10,996 nucleotides of DNA from DATDMG01 sp036518955. GTDB taxonomy: Bacteria; Actinomycetota; Actinomycetes; Actinomycetales; Kineosporiaceae. The notes under the pieces are model-generated. The model had not been told where the DNA came from and ran no database searches. It saw nothing but the letters and a program-made list of their open reading frames with translations. Where the stretch lies: contig DATDMG010000526.1 in assembly GCA_036518955.1 (NCBI GenBank), positions 1 to 10,996 of the forward strand. The letters run 5' to 3'. The translations under genes and the position numbers were made by a program. Of this stretch, positions 6,363-10,996 are shown in pieces. Position 1 is the first letter of the stretch, and the number at the start of each line of letters is the position of its first letter.

Positions 6363-6422
6363 GACTGGTGAGCTCCCGAGGACGGACGGCTGGCGGGCGA
6401 CGAGCCGCGCGGATCGTCCGTC

Positions 6423-6441
6423 CAGGGTAAGGCTCGCCTAC
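6423..6441. promoter_or_regulatory. Weak iron-box-like site (DtxR/IdeR type) upstream of TIGR03960
   Basis: The stretch contains AGGCTCGCCT, a palindrome inside GTAAGGCTCGCCTAC. Aligned by eye with the actinobacterial IdeR/DmdR consensus TTAGGTTAGGCTNACCTAA it matches about 12 of 19 positions, below what is usually accepted. It lies 61-79 bases before the TIGR03960 start, where a promoter is expected. Confidence 0.2.
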
Positions 6442-6443
6442 CT

Positions 6444-6466
6444 CGACGTCAGAACCACGACGTCAG
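6444..6466. repeat. 9-bp direct repeat at the 3' end of pmt
   Basis: cgacgtcag occurs at 6444-6452 and 6458-6466, five bases apart. The pmt stop codon lies inside the left copy, and the right copy encodes part of the last residues LTSWF. It is short enough to be chance. Confidence 0.4.
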
Positions 6467-8092
6467 CCAGCGGCGGACCACCAGGTCGCCCCCCGGGATG
6501 ACGTCGCCCGCGGTGATCGGGTAGAAGTACCAGCCGACCAGGACGACGAGGACCACGTAGGCGCCGGCCACGGCCAGACGTCGTCGGCGGCGCTCGGGGT
6601 CGCCGTCCGCGGGCCCGATGAGCAGGCCCAGGCAGTAGGTGATGCCCAGGACCACCCAGGGCACGAAGGCCACCGCGTAGAACTCGAAGATCGTCCGGTG
6701 CTGGTACTGGAACCACGGCAGGTAACCGGCGGCGATGCCGGAGAGGGCGGCGCCCGCGCGCCAGTCCCGGGCCAGGACCCACCGGTACAGCAACACGCCC
6801 AGGGCGAGGGTGCCGGGCCACCAGATCAGCGGATTGCCGAGGTCAGTGATCATCCGGTTGCAGGTCGCCGCGTCGCAGCCCGGCTGACCGGAGTGGGTGA
6901 TGTCGTTGAGGAACAGCGTCGGGCGACCGAGCACGGTCCAGGCCCACGGATTGGCCTGCCAGTCGTGCGGTGTCGTGATGCCGCTCGCGCTCACCCACAT
7001 CTCGTGGTGGTAGTGCCAGAGGCCGCGCAGGCCGTCGGGCACGAACCGCCAGCCGCCGGTCGCCGGGTTGTCCGCGGCCCAGTGCCGGCCCCATCCCTTG
7101 TCACTGTGCAGCCAGCCCGCCCAGCCGGCCAGGTACACCGCCGGCAGCACGACGAGAGTGGTCAGCAGCGCCTGGACGCCGTCGAGGAGCAGGCCGCCGA
7201 CGACCCAGTGCCGGACGCCGGCGGCACGCCGCGCCGAGCAGTCCCACAGCACGGACATGACCAGGAAGACCGCCGCGAAATACAGTCCCGACCACTTCAC
7301 GCCCGTGCACAGGGCCAGGCAGACCACGGCGCCGACGCGCCACCACCGCGGCCCGGACCAACGCCCCAGCCCGGCGACGCGCCGTGGCCCGGCCGGCACG
7401 CCACCGCCCCCGGGATCGGGGACGGCGGCGGCCGTCGCCTGTCGCGCCCGGGTCCGGTCCCGGTCGATGAGCAGGCACCCGAACGCGGCCAGCGCCCAGA
7501 ACATCACGAAGATGTCGAGGATGCTGACGCGGCTGTGCACGAGTTCCTGGCCGTCGACGGCCAGCAGCAGGGCGGCGACCGCGCCCAGCAGGGTGCTGCC
7601 GAAGAGCCGCCGCGCGATCCGGCCGAGCATCAGGATCGACACCGTGCCGACGACCGCCGCCGAGATCCGCCAGCCCCAGGCACTGCCCGGGCCGAACAGC
7701 CACTCGCCGGCCGCGATCATCCACTTGCCGACCGGCGGATGGACGACGAACTCCGGGTCCGGCCCGTGGATGTTGGTGTTGCCCGCCGCGAAGAGCCGGT
7801 CCGCCACCTCGTTGCGCTTCTTCTCGTCGGGGTCGAGGCTGGCGCGCAGGCCGAGTTCGACGCCGTAGCGCAGCAGGGAGTCGGCCTCCTTGACGTAGTA
7901 GGTCTCGTCAAAGATCAGCTTGTGCACCTGGCCGAGACCCCACAACCGGAAGATCCCGCCGACGGCCGCGATGAGCGCCGGTGCCGCCCAGCCCCAGAAC
8001 CGGTCGCTGCGCAGCCATTCACGCCGGCGCGGCGCCGGCTCTCCACCGTGGAGCGGCGGGCGCTCGGCGAGCGCGGTCCCCGTCCCCTGCAC
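6449..8092 (-). CDS. pmt: Protein O-mannosyltransferase / dolichyl-phosphate-mannose-type glycosyltransferase (GT39)
   Basis: This 547-residue multi-pass membrane enzyme should transfer mannose from polyprenyl-phosphomannose to Ser/Thr of exported proteins on the outer face of the membrane. Family signatures are in order: FDETYYVKEAD (61-71, with the catalytic acidic pair Asp62-Glu63), HPPVGKW (118-124), VHSRVSILDIF (185-195), the loop with HSDKGWGRHW (329-338), and the C-terminal FQYQHRTIFEFYAVAFVPW (461-479). About ten hydrophobic helices are visible. Length is normal (the Mycobacterium tuberculosis homologue Rv1002c is about 520). The start is a GTG at 8090-8092 with a weak AGGG upstream. 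An Arg/Pro/Gly-rich loop at about 211-250 is longer and more polar than the surrounding sequence. Nearby possible clients are the secreted DUF4397 protein and the linker of the plus-strand membrane protein, but this is inference. Confidence 0.93.
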   Translation of the reverse strand: MQGTGTALAERPPLHGGEPAPRRREWLRSDRFWGWAAPALIAAVGGIFRLWGLGQVHKLIFDETYYVKEADSLLRYGVELGLRASLDPDEKKRNEVADRLFAAGNTNIHGPDPEFVVHPPVGKWMIAAGEWLFGPGSAWGWRISAAVVGTVSILMLGRIARRLFGSTLLGAVAALLLAVDGQELVHSRVSILDIFVMFWALAAFGCLLIDRDRTRARQATAAAVPDPGGGGVPAGPRRVAGLGRWSGPRWWRVGAVVCLALCTGVKWSGLYFAAVFLVMSVLWDCSARRAAGVRHWVVGGLLLDGVQALLTTLVVLPAVYLAGWAGWLHSDKGWGRHWAADNPATGGWRFVPDGLRGLWHYHHEMWVSASGITTPHDWQANPWAWTVLGRPTLFLNDITHSGQPGCDAATCNRMITDLGNPLIWWPGTLALGVLLYRWVLARDWRAGAALSGIAAGYLPWFQYQHRTIFEFYAVAFVPWVVLGITYCLGLLIGPADGDPERRRRRLAVAGAYVVLVVLVGWYFYPITAGDVIPGGDLVVRRWLTSWF

Positions 8093-8166
8093 GGCGCCAC
8101 CCTAGCGGGGCTCTCTGACAGCCGCGCCCGACCTCCGCCGGCCGTGCCCCGGCCTCGCCCTCGGGT

Positions 8167-8589
8167 TCAGAGGTCAGGGAACCAGAGGCCGATCTCCCGG
8201 GACGCGGACGCGGGGCTGTCCGACCGGTGCACGACGTTCTCGGTGACGCCACGGCCCCAGTCATGACCGAGATCACCGCGGATCGTGCCCGGCGGTGCCG
8301 TCGTCGGGTCGGTCGGCCCGCAGAGCGCCAGCACCCCCTCCACGGCCCGGACGCCCTCGACCACCGCCGCCGCCACCGGGCCGGACGACATGAACTCGAC
8401 CAGCTCGGGGTAGAAGGACTTCTCCACGTGATCGGCGTAGTGCTCGGCGAGCAGTTCCTTGGACGGCACCCGCAGATCCAACGCGACCAGCCGGTAGCCC
8501 TTGGCCTCGACCCGGCGCAGCACCTCCCCGACGTGACCGCGGGTGACGCCGTCCGGCTTCACCAGGATGAGCGTGCGTTCGGGCCTCAT
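8167..8589 (-). CDS. ndk: Nucleoside diphosphate kinase paralogue, diverged copy
   Basis: Ndk transfers the gamma phosphate of ATP to other (d)NDPs through a phosphohistidine. The 140-residue product aligns without gaps to the upstream ndk product (about 95 of 138 identical by hand count). It keeps Lys11, Tyr51, Phe59, Thr93, Arg104, Asn118, and the active-site His121 in NVVHRSDS. Two family-invariant positions differ. The phosphate-binding Arg (Arg88 in human NDPK-A) is Leu87 in VEGVLALCGPTDP, and the Gly after the active His is Arg122. Activity could therefore be reduced or altered. The ATG at 8587-8589 was chosen because it fits the normal Ndk N-terminus. The frame is open upstream into the other ndk gene, but that part is Arg/Pro-rich noise. 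It lies 142 bp downstream of the canonical copy, in the same direction. Confidence 0.93.
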   Translation of the reverse strand: MRPERTLILVKPDGVTRGHVGEVLRRVEAKGYRLVALDLRVPSKELLAEHYADHVEKSFYPELVEFMSSGPVAAAVVEGVRAVEGVLALCGPTDPTTAPPGTIRGDLGHDWGRGVTENVVHRSDSPASASREIGLWFPDL

Positions 8590-8698
8590 GGGCGCCTGCC
8601 TTCCGCCGGGTCGTCGATCGGCCGTCGAGATCGATGCCACCGTAGAGGGCGGACGCCGCCCGCCGCGTGGACCTTCGTCCGGGGCCGGCCTGCGGCCG

Positions 8699-8713
8699 CG
8701 GGGCCGGGCCCCG
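8699..8713 (-). terminator. GC hairpin between the two ndk genes
   Basis: CGGGGC (8699-8704) and GCCCCG (8708-8713) form a perfect 6-bp all-GC stem with a three-base loop. It is 18 bases after the stop of the upstream ndk. There is no T-run, as is common in actinobacteria. The rest of the 142-bp gap is GC-rich and shows no clear promoter, so partial termination or an mRNA-stabilising stem are both possible. Confidence 0.35.
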
Positions 8714-8731
8714 GGCCGGCGAGCCGGGCCG

Positions 8732-9160
8732 TCAGAGGCCCGGGTACCAGATCTTGATCTCGCGCTCGGCGGACGACGGCGAGTCGGAACCGTGCACGAG
8801 GTTCTCCACCACGGCACCGCCCCAGTCGCGACCCAGGTCGCCCCGGATGGTGCCCGGCGCCGCCTTGGTGGGATCGGTCGCGCCGGCCAGGGACCGGAAG
8901 CCCTCGATCACACGGTTCCCCTCGACGACCGCCGCCAGGGCCGGACCCGACATCATGAACTCGACGAGCGCACCGAAGAAGGGCTTGCCCAGGTGCTCGG
9001 CATAGTGCTCCTCGAGGAGCCCCCGGGTCGGCGTCCTCAGCTCCAGCGCGACCAGCCGATACCCCTTCGCCTCGATCCTGCGCAGCACCTCGCCGGTCAG
9101 CCCGCGGCGAACCCCGTCAGGTTTCACCAGGACGAGCGTGCGCTCGGGGGCAGTGGTCAC
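8732..9160 (-). CDS. ndk: Nucleoside diphosphate kinase, canonical copy
   Basis: This 142-residue protein is the standard bacterial Ndk length. All key residues are present: Lys13 (LVKPDG), Tyr53, Phe61, the phosphate-binding Arg89 (EGFRSLAGATDP), Thr95, Arg106 (GTIRGD), Asn120, and the phosphorylated His123 in NLVHGSDS. It makes (d)NTPs from (d)NDPs with ATP in the cytoplasm. The GTG start has AGGAGG six bases upstream, the best ribosome binding site in this part of the window. In actinobacteria ndk lies in the valS-folC-ndk-(mre)-rne neighbourhood, which agrees with rne at the left end. The diverged paralogue follows directly downstream. Confidence 0.96.
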   Translation of the reverse strand: MTTAPERTLVLVKPDGVRRGLTGEVLRRIEAKGYRLVALELRTPTRGLLEEHYAEHLGKPFFGALVEFMMSGPALAAVVEGNRVIEGFRSLAGATDPTKAAPGTIRGDLGRDWGGAVVENLVHGSDSPSSAEREIKIWYPGL

Positions 9161-9202
9161 AGCGGTCCTCCTCGAGGTCCCTCACGGGCTGGGTGGGGAA
9201 TC

Positions 9203-9208
9203 AGCCTA
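9203..9208 (-). promoter_or_regulatory. Possible -10 element of the ndk genes
   Basis: The minus strand reads TAGGCT here, a common actinobacterial -10 sequence, 42 bases before the canonical ndk start. A -35 hexamer is not evident at 17 bases. Confidence 0.35.
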
Positions 9209-9210
9209 GT

Positions 9211-9230
9211 CCCGGGCAGGCTGCCCCGGG
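9211..9230. terminator. GC-rich inverted repeat between carbonic anhydrase and ndk
   Basis: cccgggc (9211-9217) pairs with gccccggg (9223-9230) with one bulged base and a five-base loop. It lies 69 bases after the carbonic anhydrase stop and directly upstream of the possible ndk -10. It may end the carbonic anhydrase transcript or act as an operator. Confidence 0.35.
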
Positions 9231-9299
9231 CGGCCTGACACCGTTCCCGCCCCACGACCCCCGCTGGACGACGACGGCCCGGAAACCGCCCGAGCCGCC

Positions 9300-9974
9300 T
9301 CACGCCGGGGTGATCGCCCCGGTGTCCAGGCTGTAGTGGGCCGCCACGATCCCGAGCGCACCGGCGGACACCGCGGAGCGCAGCACCGGGGAGCGCTCGG
9401 AGAGCAGCTCCGCCGTCAGCCGGGTGTGCCAGCGGACGGCCGCGTCCACCCGGGCGGCGGGGTCGTCGACGGGCGCGGTCGCCGCGACGGCCGGGCGCAG
9501 CGCGTCGACCAGCGCGTGCACGGCATCCGGCACCACCGCGACGCCCTCGAGCACCTCGATCGATGCGCTGACCGCGCCGCAGCGCGCGTGACCGGCAACC
9601 ATGATCAGCGGGACCCGGAGGTGGTGCACCGCGAACTCCAGGCTGCCCAGCGCGGCGTCATCGAGGACGTGCGCCGCCGTCCGCACCGTGAGCAGGTCGC
9701 CCAGCCCCTGGTCGAGCACCAGTTCGTCGGGGACGCGGCTGTCGATGCAGCCGAAGAAGGCGGCCAGGGGTTGCTGGCCGGCCGCCAGCTGACGCCGCCG
9801 AGCGGGCGACGCGTTCGGGTGCCGCGGCTGCCCGGACCGGAAGCGGGCGTTCCCCTCCACCAGGGCCCCCAGCACGTCGGCGGCCGGCCCTGGCAGCGAC
9901 GGCCAGCCCCGGACGACGCGGACGCCGTCCGCCGAGACCTCGGGGGCGCGGGGCGGCCCCTGGCAGTGCGTCAT
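9300..9974 (-). CDS. Beta-class carbonic anhydrase
   Basis: Catalyses reversible hydration of CO2 to bicarbonate with a zinc ion. The 224-residue product has the complete beta-class signature: Cys76-x-Asp78-x-Arg80 in FFGCIDSRVP, and His129-x-x-Cys132 in VAGHARCGAV. These give the zinc ligands (Cys76, His129, Cys132) and the Asp-Arg dyad. Other family blocks are LVEGNARFRSG (38-48), LTVRTAAHVLDDAALGSLEF (95-114), and the C-terminal GALGIVAAHYSLDTGAI (205-221). The usual RTAGN/RNAGN segment reads RTAAH, a mild variation. No signal peptide is present, so it is probably cytoplasmic. The ATG has GGAGG five bases upstream. It follows the hydrogenase-like small-subunit gene after a 165-bp gap with a promoter-like, locally AT-richer segment, so it is likely transcribed on its own. 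Confidence 0.94.
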   Translation of the reverse strand: MTHCQGPPRAPEVSADGVRVVRGWPSLPGPAADVLGALVEGNARFRSGQPRHPNASPARRRQLAAGQQPLAAFFGCIDSRVPDELVLDQGLGDLLTVRTAAHVLDDAALGSLEFAVHHLRVPLIMVAGHARCGAVSASIEVLEGVAVVPDAVHALVDALRPAVAATAPVDDPAARVDAAVRWHTRLTAELLSERSPVLRSAVSAGALGIVAAHYSLDTGAITPA

Positions 9975-10016
9975 CGTGACCTCCGGACGGCGGGTCTGGC
10001 TCTACTCCCGGTAATA

Positions 10017-10044
10017 TCAGTACCAGTCACATGAATCGGGCCAA
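10017..10044 (-). promoter_or_regulatory. Possible promoter of the carbonic anhydrase gene
   Basis: On the minus strand TTGGCC (10044-10039) and TACTGA (10022-10017) are spaced by 16 bases. They lie in the most AT-rich part of the right half of the window, about 43 bases before the ATG. The -35 overlaps a hairpin-capable CGGGC/GCCCG pair (10037-10052). Confidence 0.35.
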
Positions 10045-10139
10045 AACGCCCGCAACAATCGCGGAGAGTGAAGGCTGGTCACTCAGCACCGGACGTCGCG
10101 GGGACGTGCTCACGCCGGGTCGCCGCGCCCTGGCGCCGG

Positions 10140-10598
10140 TCACCGACCCCCGTCGATCAGGGCGAGCAACGCCGAGGCGATCTCCTCCGGGGACGGTGGG
10201 CAGCCCGGGATCCGCAGGTCCACGGGCAGCACGTCCTCCACGGCACCGACCAGCTCACCCGGCATGCCGAGCAGGTCGCGGCCCAGCGCGCAGTCGCCGA
10301 GCGCGGCCACCCACCGTGGTTCCGGCATCGCCGCGTACGCGATGAGCAGGGGCTGGCGCATCCGGCGGGTGACGCAGCCGCTCACCAGCAGCACGTCCGC
10401 GTGCCGTGGCGACGCCACGATCCCCAGGCCCAGGTGCTGCAGATCGTAGGCCGGTCCCCACGCCAGGGTGAGCTCGTGCTCGCAGCCGTTGCACGACCCG
10501 GCGTCCACGTGCCGGACGGCGAGGCTGCGGCCGCGGTCGGGTCGAGGCAGGGCGATCTCGCGGCGGATCCTGCGCAGGTCGCGCAGCAGGGTGAGCAT
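10140..10598 (-). CDS. NuoB-like small subunit of a group 4 [NiFe]-hydrogenase-like complex
   Basis: This 152-residue iron-sulfur protein belongs to the NuoB/HycG/HyfI family, which carries the [4Fe-4S] cluster next to the active site of complex I and membrane-bound hydrogenases. The ligands are visible: Cys36 and Cys39 in GSCNGCEHE, Cys103 in ALGDCALG, and Cys133 in IPGCPPSPEEI. The CxxC form (SCNGCE) is the hydrogenase/formate-hydrogenlyase type; complex I NuoB has adjacent cysteines instead. The ATG overlaps the large-subunit stop by one base (TGATG), so translation is coupled. It resembles the mycobacterial Rv0082-Rv0087 hyc-like cluster in layout, with membrane subunits expected beyond the right edge. 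Whether the complex evolves or consumes H2 cannot be told here. Confidence 0.88.
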   Translation of the reverse strand: MLTLLRDLRRIRREIALPRPDRGRSLAVRHVDAGSCNGCEHELTLAWGPAYDLQHLGLGIVASPRHADVLLVSGCVTRRMRQPLLIAYAAMPEPRWVAALGDCALGRDLLGMPGELVGAVEDVLPVDLRIPGCPPSPEEIASALLALIDGGR

Positions 10599-10996
10599 CA
10601 GCGGTCCGCGCAGGCGTAGCAGAGCTCGAAGCTCTTGTTGATGAGGGGGAAGTCCGGCAGCAGGTTGCCGGCCGCGGCGAACGCGACGGACGGCCAGTTG
10701 GCGAACGACCCGGTCCGCAGCCGGACCCGCTCGATCCGCCCGCCGTCCCACTCCAGCAGGCACCCGGTCGCACCGCGCGGGCTCTCCACCCGACCGAGGC
10801 CGAGCCGGCGGGACGGGGCGGAGGGCTCGGCCCGGTCGGGCTCCAGCGACCGGTCGAGCAGCTGGTCGAGGATCCCGAAGGACTGCCACAGCTCCAGGGC
10901 ACGCTGCTCGAACCTGGCCTGCACGTCACCGGTGGCGGGTTCGGGCATGACCGGCTCGAACCCGGGGTACGCCAGGTGCGGGGAATCGGTACGCAC
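10598..10996 (-). CDS. Group 4 [NiFe]-hydrogenase-like large subunit (HycE/NuoD-like), C-terminal part
   Basis: The last 132 codons of a larger gene are present; the N-terminus is beyond the right edge, and the GTG at the edge is just an internal valine. Family blocks are GDVQARFEQRALELWQSFGI (about 23-42), a V-E-S-P-R-G segment (RVESPRGATGCLLEWDGG, about 69-86), and TGSFANWPS-FA (about 95-106). The end is DFPLINKSFELCYACADR. The C-terminal CYAC keeps the CxxC that binds nickel in real hydrogenases and that complex I NuoD lacks, but the usual Asp-Pro before it is Glu-Leu. The protein stops at the Arg of this motif, so there is no extension for a maturation protease to remove. The first CxxC is outside the window, so catalytic competence is open. 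Confidence 0.85.
   Translation of the reverse strand: MRTDSPHLAYPGFEPVMPEPATGDVQARFEQRALELWQSFGILDQLLDRSLEPDRAEPSAPSRRLGLGRVESPRGATGCLLEWDGGRIERVRLRTGSFANWPSVAFAAAGNLLPDFPLINKSFELCYACADR

Noticed and set aside
4908..6371. Plus-strand open frame of 487 codons opposite TIGR03960
   Set aside because: It mirrors a strongly conserved family gene and is Arg/Val/Glu-rich shadow sequence.
6698..8266. Plus-strand open frame of 522 codons opposite pmt
   Set aside because: Arg/Pro/Gln-rich, no motifs, fully antisense to a recognised membrane enzyme.
8590..8817. Possible 76-residue N-terminal extension of the second Ndk
   Set aside because: The extension reads into the upstream ndk gene and is low-complexity; the ATG at 8587-8589 gives the standard Ndk length.
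1..10996. tRNA, rRNA, CRISPR, insertion sequence or prophage features
   Set aside because: I looked for cloverleaf-like segments, regularly spaced repeats, transposase motifs and attachment-site repeats and found none that could be supported.

Overview
The window is very GC-rich, uses GTG starts often, has strong GGAGG-type ribosome binding sites, and carries actinobacterial marker families (a class F-type sortase, protein O-mannosyltransferase, DUF4397 and the TIGR03960/TIGR03936 radical SAM pair beside an RNase E gene). This points to a filamentous or soil actinobacterium, and a Frankia-like organism is a reasonable guess. The sequence alone does not prove a genus.

All genes but one are on the minus strand, so the biological reading order runs from the right edge to the left. 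Right end (10140-10996): the C-terminal part of a group 4 [NiFe]-hydrogenase-like large subunit, followed through a TGATG coupling by its NuoB-like small subunit. Next (9300-9974) is a beta-carbonic anhydrase with its own promoter-like upstream region. Then come two adjacent nucleoside diphosphate kinase genes (8732-9160 and 8167-8589). The upstream copy is canonical; the downstream copy lacks a conserved substrate-binding arginine. A protein O-mannosyltransferase (6449-8092) follows, then the large TIGR03960 B12-binding-type radical SAM protein (4383-6362).

The middle (1285-4342) is a cell-surface block. The only plus-strand gene (3251-4342) encodes an unrecognised single-pass membrane protein. 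It diverges from a translationally coupled pair: a secreted, membrane-anchored DUF4397 protein (2028-2951) and a sortase (1285-2031). This block separates TIGR03960 from its usual partner TIGR03936 (388-1203). The left edge holds the first 82 codons of an RNase E/G gene (1-247). Its 140-bp leader contains a 15-bp perfect inverted repeat and a second hairpin, which makes it a candidate autoregulatory leader.

Functionally the window combines a conserved housekeeping neighbourhood (ndk, radical SAM pair, rne) with accessory envelope functions (O-mannosylation, sortase/DUF4397) and a redox/CO2 module (hydrogenase-like complex, carbonic anhydrase). The most interesting points are the structured rne leader, the degenerate second Ndk, the surface module between the two radical SAM partners, the sortase neighbour with no visible sorting motif, and the hydrogenase-like subunit that ends exactly at its CxxC motif. 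No RNA genes, CRISPR array, insertion sequence or phage genes were seen.
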